Assembly: GCA_022457155.1 (NCBI GenBank)
Contig: JAJGOT010000163.1
Location: 702,001-766,000, forward strand
Origin: Cladopsammia gracilis
Taxonomy: Eukaryota > Cnidaria > Anthozoa > Scleractinia > Dendrophylliidae
Direction of reading: 5' to 3'
DNA: 64,000 nucleotides
The notes beneath the pieces are model-generated. The model had not been told where the DNA came from. It searched no databases and worked only from the letters and a program-made list of their open reading frames with translations. Made by a program: the position numbers and the translations under genes. Positions 41,839 to 52,880 of the stretch are shown in pieces. How positions within the stretch are numbered: position 1 is the first letter of the stretch; each line of letters opens with the position of its first letter.

Positions 41839-43021
41839 ATGAATGCTTTTCCTATCAACGCTTGTAAGTATTCACCGACAAAACTCTATTTTAGTCAATA
41901 TTGAGGTGTTGCTGCAGTTCGAGATCGAGTTCTTTACTGTCAGTTCAGTTTCATTCATAAGATTTGTTTTCATTTTAGCCGGTGTACAGCTACGAGTGAA
42001 TAGTAGTGGAGGGATTTTTGACAATGGAAGGGCTCTACCAGATATGTACAGGGAAAGAATATTAGACCTGCACAACGAAGGATGGGGTCAGCGACAAATT
42101 GCACGAGAACTCCACAAGAGCGCAAGTTATATAAACAAAGTCGTTAGCCGCTATAACGAAGTAAATACTTCTCTTCGTCCCTTGAAACAATATTCACAAG
42201 AACCCCCAAAACTAGGACAAAATGCTCTAGAATTTATCGAAGTCCAAAAAATCCTAAAGCCAAGTGTTTACAGCCGAGAGCTTCAAGAGCGACTATTGCT
42301 GGACGGAGTGATCCATCCCGCAGATATACCAAGTGCATCCCAGATCAACCGAGTTGTCCGCGAAAAACTCGTCATGACCAGAAAAAAAAACAGTGTCATA
42401 CCCCTTGAGTCCATGACTCCGCAAAATCAACAGCGGATTGATGAATACCTTACTGAAATCTCAAACCTCGATTCTAACAGACTACATTTTTTCGACGAAT
42501 CCAGCGTGATAAGAACAACGGGAAACAGAAATTATGGCAGTGCTACATTAGGCGAAGTTGCTTTCGAGATGCAACGCTACGCGTCCAACGCCACTTACAC
42601 GCTCAACCTCCTACATTCCTTCCAGGGTGTAGATTATTATAACATTTTAGATGGACCGTCAAATGGGATGGAACTGTTACAGTTTTTTGATGAAGCATTG
42701 CAACTTGAGCGCGCAGATGGGAGCGCAGTTCTTGAGCGCCAAGACTGCATAGTAATGGACAACTGTGGCTTCCATCACGCGCGCCACATTGAACCCGTTC
42801 TCAGAAATATATTGGCAGAATGTGGGGTTCGACTCATATACCAGCCGCCCTATTGCCCCCAGTTCGACACCTGTGAGTTCTGCTTTCATCAGATCGAGGA
42901 ATATCTGCGAATGCACCAAATGTTGGCAGAACAAGAGACTAAAATAGCGATTGCTGATGCAGTTCTAAATATTTCGCCTGCAAACTCATTCGCCTATTTC
43001 AAGCACATTGGCTATTTCTAG
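41839..43021 (+). CDS. Transposase: Pax-like paired domain + Tc1/mariner-type DDE
   Basis: The best model has two exons, 41,839-41,863 (MNAFPINA) and 41,979-43,021, joined at GTAAGT and TTTTAG, giving 355 residues. An unspliced reading from 41,843 is also open. Residues 9-139 follow the Pax paired domain through both halves. The N-terminal turn VNSSGGIFDNGRALPD compares with the Pax VNxLGGxFxNGRPLPD form. A helix-turn-helix follows (RERILDLHNEGWGQRQIAR then ELHKSASYINKVVSRY). Then comes a RED-like half ending IPSASQINRVVREKL. Residues about 140-355 are a DDE_3 type catalytic core: D181 in HFFDESSV, D269 in VMDNCGFHH, E308 after PPYCPQFDTCE, spacing DD38E. Length fits Tc1/mariner transposases. 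It should bind the element ends and cut at TA. Confidence 0.8.
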
Positions 43022-43538
43022 TTTGGGGAAAAATTTCAATTCTATAGTTCCTCGGGACAAAAACAATCTGCCGCTATAGTATAACTAGCTTTTCTCCGAA
43101 TTGTAGCTCGTCAAAGAATGCAGTGTAAATTCGGACAATGTAAACATTGATAGTAATCAGAAAACTCAGAACAGTTGACATTTTATTCAGTCAAAAAATT
43201 TGTTCCATTTGTTTGTGATCTAACAAATTCGATACATAATATTCATATTCCTCGTTGGCATGAATAAAATAGATAGTAGATAATGAATACACAGAAATAA
43301 AATCAAACCAAGGAGTAATTTCTAAACAAGAACGTGATAAACATCAGGTCAAGGGCTCATAATGTGTTCCGTAAACAAACTAGTTCTTTTTGTTCTTTGT
43401 ATAAATAGCCAACAATTTCAATTTATGACCTGTTGTAAAGAGCTTACATTTTGCCAGGCATATAACAACAACAAAAACAGTTTCAAGACCTGAAATGAAT
43501 GAATCTTCATCAAAGTTTCAAGACCTGTTGTAAAAAAC
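43022..43538. other. Intergenic region between convergent transposon genes
   Basis: AT-rich, with AATAAA-type signals for both strands (for example at 43,261 and 43,301). A duplicated piece of the 3' end of the minus-strand gene (CTTACATTTTGCCAGGCATA) appears at about 43,442 and 43,538. No further gene. Confidence 0.5.
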
Positions 43539-44540
43539 TTACATTTTGCCAGGCATATAAATGTTTACATTAGATTTCTCGTATTGTTCTATTATCTGCG
43601 TGAGCCGCCAATCTTCACTTTCATCCCAATCAGGAACATTTCTAAGCGCTCGTTGAAGAACAAGGAGATCGCGATCCAGAATAGCTCTGTTCCCACTTCC
43701 ATATCGAAACATGTTTTGTGCTTTCAAGCGCGGTCTCATGACTGCAAAGAAAGAGCCCTTGCTTCTCTCGCGCGCAGCTTTGAAATTCTTGAGATTAGAC
43801 TCTTCGTCCACATACTTATTCTCTAGAACTTTGATTTCACGTTGAAGTTGTGTGATCTTTTGCTTTTCTTCAGGGTGTTTTTCCTTGATTTTGCATTTAT
43901 TTATGTCAGTACACGGTACACTATTACACGTTGTTTTAGTGTGACCGCCTTGGTGACAATTGTTGCAGACACGACCGCGAATTTCTGCTAGACTGCGAAA
44001 CTGCTGTTGGTTTAGATTTAGTTTCGCTAATTCTTCTTTCGCACTTGACAACTGAACTTTGAGAACCTGTAGGTTGTCCTCGATTTCTTTTTGTTGAGCG
44101 TCTAAGGGACTTCTGGGCTGATTTGTCGCACAAGCGGCGTTATTTGTAGGAGTCGTAGGAGTAAAGCACAAATGTTTTGGTTGTAATGCCGCCGTGTTCT
44201 CGTCGGAGTTATACTGCTCAGTTCGTCGGCACTTCCTGGGCATTGGAGAATCAACTTCATTTGCCTGAATATATATTTTTCTCAAGTCTCTATCGTTCAT
44301 AACCTTTGCACTTCTCAGCATTTCTTGAAAAGAAAAATCATCGTCCGAGCAAAGATTGACCATATCTCCATCTTCGTCGCGGAACCGAATCCTTATGTTT
44401 GAGGACGGCAGATGAGATAACGGCGAACAGTGCTTTTTGATCTGATTGAGAAGCGTTTCTAAAGATAAGTCACCATGATTGAGAAGAAAAGTGCTGAATC
44501 GTTTTTCGCCGTATTCAACCTTCACCTGATATGAAGCCAT
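43539..44540 (-). CDS. PB1-domain CCHC zinc-knuckle protein, transposon accessory gene
   Basis: 333 residues from the methionine at 44,540. The longer reading to 44,735 runs into the terminal repeat and is unlikely. Residues 1-95 form a PB1 domain with the acidic OPCA motif (RFRDEDGDMVNLCSDDDF), a module for head-to-tail protein pairing. A coiled coil (about 148-185), a CCHC knuckle CNNCHQGGHTKTTC (192-205) and a second coil (about 213-250) follow, then a conserved-looking C-terminal region rich in R and W (ALRNVPDWDESEDWRLTQII). It has no catalytic motif of a transposase. Its location inside the terminal repeats, convergent with the transposase, argues for a helper role such as oligomerising the transposase or binding nucleic acid. 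This is inference. Confidence 0.75.
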   Translation of the reverse strand: MASYQVKVEYGEKRFSTFLLNHGDLSLETLLNQIKKHCSPLSHLPSSNIRIRFRDEDGDMVNLCSDDDFSFQEMLRSAKVMNDRDLRKIYIQANEVDSPMPRKCRRTEQYNSDENTAALQPKHLCFTPTTPTNNAACATNQPRSPLDAQQKEIEDNLQVLKVQLSSAKEELAKLNLNQQQFRSLAEIRGRVCNNCHQGGHTKTTCNSVPCTDINKCKIKEKHPEEKQKITQLQREIKVLENKYVDEESNLKNFKAARERSKGSFFAVMRPRLKAQNMFRYGSGNRAILDRDLLVLQRALRNVPDWDESEDWRLTQIIEQYEKSNVNIYMPGKM

Positions 44541-44727
44541 TTTAGCGGGAAATGGCGAGATCTCGATACTATCGGGAAAGGACAAGAACAAACAAACGGC
44601 CAGGCCTCCAATAAATCCTGAGACGTGATTGGTTTGCGAGAAACTCAAACTCATCAAAGTTGTCAAAAACCTGTCAAAAACTTGTACGGAACTTTGTTGG
44701 TTGTTCACGGTTCGGCGCTCAGCACTA

Positions 44728-46985
44728 AATAACAAATACTCTTCACAGACACTTCGAAAACGCTAAGAAGCGGCCGCCATTAGGCTACTAACTCTTCTCA
44801 CTTTCTACAACAGAATAGATAGTGAGTAGCGTAGCCATAAGAGAACAGCATTCGTGATAGAACGCTAGTATAGTTATACCAAATCTGAATAGGTTGTCTT
44901 TAGGCTCCTAAGAGTTCGTTCTGTTTATAGTGTATGTCAAACGGTGAAAGGTCCCCGAGGGGATGGGTGGGGGGGGGGGGGGGGGAGGACTCTCACATAA
45001 AATTGACGGGGAAGCTCGTCGTACCTTTTAGGGGTCAAAATTGGCAGATTGGTACCGCTTATGGTACTTAAATCTAAAATGATCACAGTTAGAATTATCA
45101 TGGTACCTGTTACGGTATAAAGCCGAAAAAATATAACAGAATGACATATGTTGTTTAAAGTGCAACTATGATCAAAAATATGCATTTTCTGTTCTCTTCA
45201 TATTTTGAAAATATAAGTACTCGTTACTTACCTTGCGAAGTTTCAAGTCAAAACTCGTACGGGAAGTGCCATTATTTTAACTTTACATTTCGAATTCGGC
45301 TATCAGCCATTACTCAAATTCAAAAATGGTCGGGACCGAACCCTGAGAGTTAGATCGAGTTGGCCTAAAGATTTTGTGACGTCAATGACTCAACACATGC
45401 TTTTTGGCTGTGTTGTCTGTGACCCGGAGGGAAACGCGTTTAGTCATTGACGTCACAAATCAAGTCACGTGTACCAGATCGCAAACCAGTAGAACGTGGG
45501 CTCGGATTTATGAACGGAGTAATGGCGGACGGATTTTACGTGATTTTCGTGGGTTTTCGGCCAGCTATTTCTGGGCTGTGTAAGGTCCGATTTACACGGT
45601 ACAACTTTGTCGCATGCGACACTTTTAAAACATGTTTACGACATGCTTACAACACAAATTACTCCGTGTAAATCAACTCAAGTCATGTCGTAAGCATGCC
45701 GTAAGCGTGTCGCATACAACAAAGTTGTACCGTGTAAATCGGCCCTAAGAATATGTCAATCTAATTTATAGCAATTCGCATTTGTCTAAACCTATTAGAT
45801 GCATTTGCGTTAAAAAAAGCGGAAAAGAAATACAAAAAATTTCATTGTAGTGGCACTTAAAGAATTGGTACTACCTCTTAGGGGTAAAAATTAATTTGAG
45901 CCACGCCCATCAAACAAGATTATGGTATTAGGGTGTTTTTTTTTAGGGTGTTTTTCAAAAATTCCGAGTACAGGCACCCCCGTCATTTTTATACGGGAGT
46001 CCCCCCTCCCTCCCCCTTCCGGGGAAACGTCAAAGAAACATCCACTAAACAATTAAGTTGACTTAATATTTTCGTTAAAAAAGAAATACTGTTTGGGTTG
46101 GAAATAATTGGGATAGGTCACCGAGTAAACTTTTAATTAATATAAGAAGCTGTTTCTTGCATGTTTCGTTGTCGTTATTTTCGGTAGGCTAAACGTGCTG
46201 AGCTTTTCGAAATAAAACCTTTTAACGAGGGCTACTGTGATTAGAACAACTGGTTTTCAATACTGGAGACGATTTCCCCTGCCATCCTTAAATTACAATA
46301 CATCGTCCCGTTTCTTTTTTAATGCCGCATGCTCCTGTTGTTGTTTCTTATTCGCGGAATCATTCTACTTGTATCTCTTCACTTATCCTGGTTTAACTTC
46401 TCTGTAGGCGAACATCTGCTAAAGTCATTTTTTACATTATGTCTCATTATCGTACGATTTTACGTATTGAAGGCATCGTGCTAGATACGAATTGACTTCA
46501 AAAGTTGATAGAGCTTGTTAAACTAAGCTCTTTGCATGTAATATTTAAGAAAATATCAGCTATCCAAAACTGCAAAATTGATGGGTTGCAGATTGAAAAC
46601 AGCATTGCACAAAGATTATCTAACATATCGGGCTCAAATTTCCCGAGAAAGCTAATTGTACCATGTACTTTCAATATTCAGAATTGATGTTTTGGTAGCT
46701 CGATTAGAAAATGCTAATAAGGCAAAAATTGTAAACAAATATTCGCCAATAATAAAGTCGTCTTTCATTACCCGACCCACTACATTTACCTACTCCCACC
46801 ACGCAACGCTCCGTTTCCTTTTTAGCCATGTCTGAAATGAATGTACAATTAAAGATGGAGATGAAGATGTAAAATTCTCTTGTCGTGTTGAATTCGATAT
46901 CTCGATATCTTTGAGTTGAACACTCGAAGATAAATTTCATATCTCCGCGCACCCTTGTATTATCCTGTATATCAGTAACAAGCGC
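44728..46985. repeat. Unit 4: junction, MITE-A nest and block alpha, copy 3
   Basis: The unit-junction sequence (44,728-44,964) is followed by MITE-A (44,965-46,020). Nested in it are a TTAA MITE at 45,159-45,856 and, inside that, a TAA-flanked Harbinger-like MITE at 45,584-45,745. Block alpha follows (paralogous to 670-1,980 and 19,457-20,405). Paralogy with the tandem array ends at about 46,985. No gene recognised. Confidence 0.65.
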
Positions 46986-49900
46986 CAAACAAAACAAAAC
47001 GTAAACTAAAGCAATCAAAGGGCTCTTAAAGCCATCTCGTTAATGCGAGAGAATGTAAGGTTAATAAAACAACAACAACAAGAATTGGAAAAGTTGGGTG
47101 CCTTTGATAGGTAAATGTAGTAAAGACGTGATAGGTAATATGTGTAAAGCTGCTAAATGGTTTATTGAAGTTGAAAGATTGAAAATACCTGTAGGTCTAA
47201 TCGTAGAGTTAGACATTGCAGTCATAGAGGACTTAAGGGCTCTTTTAGGAGCCACCAAATCAATAAAAGTCATGAGCAACAAAATAATCACGAGTATTAA
47301 TGTAAATAATTTTCATGTTAATTTAAAGTATTTGTTCAAAATAGTCTTCATTTTACAGCTGAGGGGAAACTTCAACTTGATTATATTAAGCGAATGAGCC
47401 GAGGCCAATTTGGTTGCTACGGGGGGAAATTATGAGGAGGGATGGGGGTGGCAAAACTACTTAGATTCAATCTATCTTTAGAGAGCCCTTTTACTTAGTT
47501 AATTTTCTATGTTTTGTATCAGTCACAGTATTTTAGTAGCAATGACTTGTATGGCATTACAATGGCGATTTTCTTATCAATCGAAATTTGGGAAAGATGT
47601 TCGAAGGTTAAAAAATATTTACTATCTTTATTTATTGATATTTAAACAAAACTAAAACATATTGCAACGATTTTCATTTGGGATTAAAATTGATTTACTA
47701 GCAATGTTTTTAAACAGCCAATTAATATGTGCAGTGTATATGTGGATGTATGAGACAAAACAAGAACTTTGTGCATGTGAATAAGTTCAGTAAAAAGACT
47801 TCAGTAAAAAAGGAATGTTTTCTATAAATACTTCACTAAGGTAGACTATTGTAAAAAAGGCAAATGAAAATATTTTACTTGTCGCTTTTTCCGTCAACTA
47901 AAAAATTGTGTACCTTCGGGCAGAATGGTGTCTCTTGTAGGAATAGAACTGGCGATTAGATTTCGTTTCCTTTTATAGCCGAAGCTGTTTTCAAAACATC
48001 TCGGCTTAAGGAAGCCTTGGTAAAAACGACAAGCGACGTGGCCCCGAAAATTGCCGACATGAGACGTTCTGAACAGCGAGAAACGGCTCGATTCCGCTTC
48101 AAAAATACGACAAATTACGACAGCGACTTTAGAAGGTTGTGCAATTTACCAATAAAAATTAAACATTATTGACCATATCGTTCATATCAACACCCGACGG
48201 CCAACGGTCTGTTTTACATGTAATGATCAATTTGTTATTGAAACGTCTACCAACCTCGTTCCCAAGGCCCCTATCTTCCTCTCTCTTGGATCGGACGTGC
48301 AGTTAGAGTACACCCTAGACTCCCGGTATACACATACATATCCGTGACCTTTGATTTTTGATTTTTTTGGTGCAAATTGGTTTTAACAAGTTTAATAATT
48401 TTCCTTCGAGCATTTTTATTTTAAAAAAGAGACTTTTCTTTTGATCTTGATAAAAAATTGCACTTTATCAAATAAAGACAAATAAGTGACAGGTCACGCG
48501 TGTGGTTTCCGTTGGAATTACACGCACTGGCTCCCCCGACGGTGTCAATTTGCGCGAGGGCAAAAGTAACGACCCTCCCCTCGGGTGAATGTCATTTTGT
48601 CTCTGTGACGCGGTCGCTAAGCTTTAGTATTCGAATTTCGTGATACAGCCGTTTGGATCGCGGACAATGGCGAAGCGAAGATGGCCAGAATCGCTCCAAA
48701 ACGGAGCCCTTTTAGAGCCCGTGAAAGGGAATTTGGAAGCTAGCACGAATCGCACGGGTAGACATTTAACCAGCGGCCTCACTGGTGGCAATTCGGGGAG
48801 CTTGAGTTGAATTGTTTAGAATTTATTGGCTTTCGCGTGGCGAGGGTTCGCTCAGAGGTCTCCAGCCTTCCCTTCTTTTATAGTGGATAGTGGGGCGAGT
48901 AACAAAAGTTGTAAAAATGCATTTAAACCGGTCAGGATACATCAAGAGACAATAAAGTAAAGGTGAGAAGACTTTAGTGTGTAATATTTTCGATTTTTCT
49001 ATCGCTTATCAATTCCGTGACAAATCGTATTATTTCCTAGTATATTTCATTACTGTGCTGTAACTTGATCTGACTCACATCACGATTGGTCTGCCTGTGG
49101 ATCATCCAATTTAAATCTTTGATGTGTGCCACAACGCATCGGATAAATGTTTACGCTTATCCGCGTTTGTAGATCTTTATATATAAGATATAAACATCTA
49201 AGAATTTTACGGAGATTTTAAAGAAGAAAAGAACTGATCCATGACCTATGGTCGCTACAATGTCTGTCATTGATCGATCAGATTCCGTTCACGCATATTC
49301 ATTGCTATTTTAAGACTTAAATTCAGTCAGGAAGTCAAGACAAAAAAGTGCATATCCTTAGAATTCCTCTATTCCTCAAAGAAAGAATTGAGCAAATATA
49401 TATTTTTCCAACCTTAATTTCATTTTTAAGACAGTTTTGAGATTCGCTCTTTCCTGTTCTTTATAATCTTCCGGAAACCGGACATTCCACAAAGATAACA
49501 AGTATCACAGAACATTCATAATCCATCGGACAAAATTATCAACAAAAGCCAGAGAAACTTTTGATAACTCAGACGTCAGATGTGGGTGGGCTGAAATATC
49601 TGTTTTCCGCTTAGTTGTCTATGCTTGTTAAAGGAAATATTTCACGCAGTTGTGTATGTTGTTATCGGTATCGATATGAAATGTTTTGGAAAGTGAAGCG
49701 GACATTGATTTTTCTTTTGTGGAGAGTTGAAAAAGAAATGGCTGCATAAGTTAATGTTATACATGAATGGGTTATTTGCGAATATATAGTAGTTCTGTCT
49801 TTTTTTATTCGAAAGTCGAGAGTTTTCTATTTCCGGTATCATGTGCTTAGTAACTATTAGAGATTAAATGGGTCTGCTTTAAACCTCAAAATATGGTGTT

Positions 49901-50854
49901 GACAGTGTCTTCTTGACGACCCCCGGGGTCACGACCGCAGTAAAAATTCGTAAAATATTCTATTAAGATCCAAGTCTTATGCGATAGTCATATATTGGAA
50001 TAGTGGGATCTTGCAATTGTTTTTTAGTAGCTCCTCAGAGTTTATTCCGCGTGTAAGTGTAATGTGTTTCTCGGAGCTAGGCAGTATCTCCATTACATCC
50101 GGTTTGAAATATTTGAATCTCCAGCATAATAGCTGTACACTCTTTATCAAGTTTCCCGGAAAGTGACATCATGAAACTTAGCGCCCCAATTTCTCAAATT
50201 ATAAAATTTGTACTAAAGTAATCAAACATGCGGGATTCCTGACCGCAGTATTTTTCAAAACCTTTTTCTGATCTGCCGGAGATACAGGCAAAGGTTGTCC
50301 GTTGTTGCATTATTATGCAGTATTACTTTATTTTGTATTAAATTTTCCACCGCAGAAATATAATCGCGCAGAAAAAATTACTTGTTTTAATGATGTATAT
50401 CGGCTTAACAAGAACTTTTCAACAGTGAATATATTCCTATCATAACTCCGAGACGACCGGCACAACAGTTATCTGTATTCCCGATTCAACTCCACACACG
50501 TCCTCAAAAGAACCAGAGACTGTTATCATAATACTGATACATTTTTACAACAACGTACAATAATTCACTCACTAGTTTTCTCGTTGTTTATGTTCATATT
50601 GGCGCCAGAACAGCAACCATATAACTGGGAGAACTATAAAAACCTCCGGTCAGGAAGTGAAATTGTTTAATACCGATGCCTTGGATTTTATTTATACTTG
50701 ACCAGAAATCCGCAAACATTTCCTCCCAGCAGAAATTTAAGCTGTCCCGACGCGCAAAAATTTCCTCCCGCAAAACAAATTCAGTCAAAATTTCCTTGTG
50801 CACGGTAGCTAAACCAATAAAACTATGACGTCTTTCCCATACTATTGCATACAA
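46986..50854. other. Unique AT-rich region, no gene identified
   Basis: This is where the tandem array ends. A 99-codon frame at 47,098-47,397 (+) has no recognised family and no splice context, and I do not call it a gene. No long ORF, tRNA or inverted repeat was recognised elsewhere. A GC-rich patch lies at about 48,530-48,800. Undetected short exons cannot be excluded. Confidence 0.4.
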
Positions 50855-52279
50855 ACGCAAAGTTCATGCTATTTTGCTCTGCCATATCGCTCATATTAAA
50901 ACACAAACTTTCCCGTCCAATAACGTCTCCATTCGTAAAAATAGACCGTGAAATTCTCAAACTACGTTTCCCAAGAAAACGTATTTGACCTATTTTTACC
51001 ATTCTCGAAAGCAGCTTGAATGGCTTTACGACAAATGATTGAAAATTTTAAATATTGATACGTAACGTGAGATATCGAAACTAAGAACTTTAATATCTTT
51101 GCAGTGACGTAATGTGAAATATGACAAGTTCATCACAAGTTCTGACATCCCAATACCCTAGGGAAATTAACAATAGGACCGGGGGTGTTCCTCAAATATT
51201 TTAGTGACGGTATGTGACGCCCTTCTTGAAATCCTAACCGCTTTAACCAACCATATCCTCAATGCCCTAATATAGCTTCTATGAAGAAGAAAGAAGAAAC
51301 TCCCCCCCCGGACAAAAGTCCACAAAAATTTGTTAACAGCTTTTGCCCCTTTTTATCTCGTTAATGCGCTTGCGCATTAAGCGAGATTTCGAAGTCGAGT
51401 ACTAAAAAGGGACAAAAGTTGTTAACAAAATTTTGTGGACTTTTGTCCGGGGGGGTTTCTTGTTCCTTCTTTATAGAAGCTATATTAGGGCATTGAGGAT
51501 ATGGTTGGTTAAAGCGGTTAGGATTTCAAGAAGGGCGTCACATACTGCCACTAAAATGTTTGGGGAGCACCCCCGGACCTATTGTTAATTTCCCTAGGGT
51601 ATTGGGATGTCAGAACTTGTGATGAACTTGTCAAATCTCACATTACGTTACCGTAAAGGTATTAGTCGTTCTTAAATTTCGATATCTCGCGTTACCTATC
51701 AGTTTCAATCATTTGTCGTAAAGCCATTATAGCTACTTTAAAAGGGTAAAAATCCCGGGGGGTGGACTCTCACATGTGGTCGGGCGGGGGTGCTCGTCGT
51801 ATCTTTTAGGGGTTAAAATTTGGGATCTAGGTATCTTTTAGGGTATATGATGAAAAAACCTTATTTTCCCAGGAAATGGTATCTTTAACGAGGCCAACTA
51901 GGCCGAAACATGTTGTAATGTTATTAAAAGGGTTTAAAAATCAGAGCGTCTCCTGATTCTACACTTTGCTGCACACTGGCCACTCCACCAAAACTGAAAA
52001 TGGTATCTTTTAGGGGTAAAATTTTGGTTGACCACGCCCACTTTGGTATCTTTTAGGGTTCCACTTTTTTTTCCCCGACGAGCACCCCCGCCCGACCACA
52101 TATGGGAGTCCCTCCCCCGGGGTAAAAATAGGTTAAATGCGTTTTCTTGGGAAACGTAGTTTGAGAATTTCACGGTGTATTTTACTAATGGAGAGGTTAT
52201 AAGAAAGTTAAATGGGACAGGAAAGTTTGTGTGTTAATATGAGCGGTATGGCAGAGCAAAATAGCATGAACTTTGCGTT
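50855..52279. mobile_element. 1.4-kb palindromic (foldback) element
   Basis: Two arms of about 515-530 bp mirror each other around TTAATGCGCTTGCGCATTAA (51,361-51,380). The outer ends are ACGCAAAGTTCATGC and GCATGAACTTTGCGT. Arms match with scattered substitutions. The right arm is interrupted by a MITE-A copy (51,754-52,120), and the left arm shows the uninterrupted sequence. No coding region. A related end (CATGCTATTTTGCTCTGCC) recurs at 53,348. Confidence 0.8.
51754..52120. mobile_element. MITE-A copy with perfect 9-bp TSD
   Basis: Terminal repeats contain GACTCTCACATGTGGTCGGG on the left and the complement of GACTCCCATATGTGGTCGGG on the right. It is flanked by GGTAAAAAT on both sides (51,745-51,753, 52,121-52,129). 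The pre-insertion sequence is confirmed by the opposite arm of the surrounding palindrome (ACCTATTTTTACCATTC). The perfect 9-bp duplication supports a Mutator-like origin for the family. Confidence 0.8.
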
Positions 52280-52535
52280 TTTTTCTATTGAGTTGTGGTT
52301 ACACACACCTTGGGTTTGGGGCCTTCCCAAGGGTTAATGGCTTGGGTTCGGTTTATCTCAGGTTTCATCTTACCCTTGGGGATGCGGTTACACAGTAAAA
52401 GACTCCCCAGGGTAAAATATAATAAGATATGAGTTCACTGACACTGCAGTTTACGCGAGAAAACGTACAGATCGACATGGATGACACGAATCGAGATCTT
52501 GTAAGTTTAATTTCAGTCATTCTCCTGCTTATCAT

Positions 52536-52790
52536 TTGATAAATATAACAATCCGGCACTTTTTTTTTTGCGAGAAGACACCGAAGAAGACGCCTTCAAC
52601 TACGCTATCTTCAAGGTTTGTCGGCGTTTTATTTACATTTAGGAGCTCGCCACGAACTTGCTCGTCGCCAAGGAGGGCTTGGGTATTTCCACGACCACAG
52701 AATTGGTTTCAGCAACTTCTAAATAACAATGCACTCTATCACTGGTGGAAAGAAAATTTTAGAGTTACAAGTAAGCGTGCAATTAACCAA
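52536..52790 (+). pseudogene. Harbinger-type transposase N-terminal exon fragment
   Basis: The frame contains RRAWVFPRPQNWFQQLLNNN then ALYHWWKENFRVT. This resembles the segment just before the DDE domain of PIF/Harbinger (HARBI1-like) transposases, where a W-x-x-P-x-x-x-R/Q-W-F pattern precedes helices that feed into the catalytic region. Downstream the similarity ends at GTTACAAGTAAG, which could be a splice donor. No DDE domain follows within several kb. A short ATG-led piece (MDDTNRDL, followed by GTAAGT) at about 52,480 could be an upstream exon. Recognition is from memory of the family and is tentative. Confidence 0.35.
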
Positions 52791-52880
52791 GCGTATCAGA
52801 GGTCAACTCAGCAGCAGGCGATTTCCTGTATTAGCTACGTTCTGCATTATGATTGGCCAAGCGGTTTGATTGTGCAATAG

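Larger units (their letters stand above)
41660..44727. mobile_element. Two-gene DNA transposon (paired-domain transposase + PB1 protein)
   Basis: Terminal inverted repeats of about 75 bp: left CAGTGCTGAGCGCCGAACCG, right its complement ending CGGTTCGGCGCTCAGCAC. Within each repeat the word GTTTTTGACA occurs twice. TA lies immediately outside on both sides (41,658-41,659; 44,726-44,727), although the flank is a few bases short compared with the empty paralogs at 16,107 and 33,167, so the duplication is not clean. Two convergent genes fill the interior: a transposase on + and a PB1/CCHC protein on minus, separated by about 500 bp. Both frames are open, so the element may be recently active. Confidence 0.8.

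Noticed and set aside
41843..41978. Unspliced N-terminus of the paired-domain transposase
   Set aside because: It is hydrophobic and unlike Pax or Tc1; clear GTAAGT and TTTTAG borders give an in-frame start MNAFPINA that joins directly to the paired domain. Not excluded completely.
44541..44735. N-terminal 65-codon extension of the PB1 protein
   Set aside because: It translates the terminal inverted repeat; the PB1 fold starts at the methionine at 44,540.
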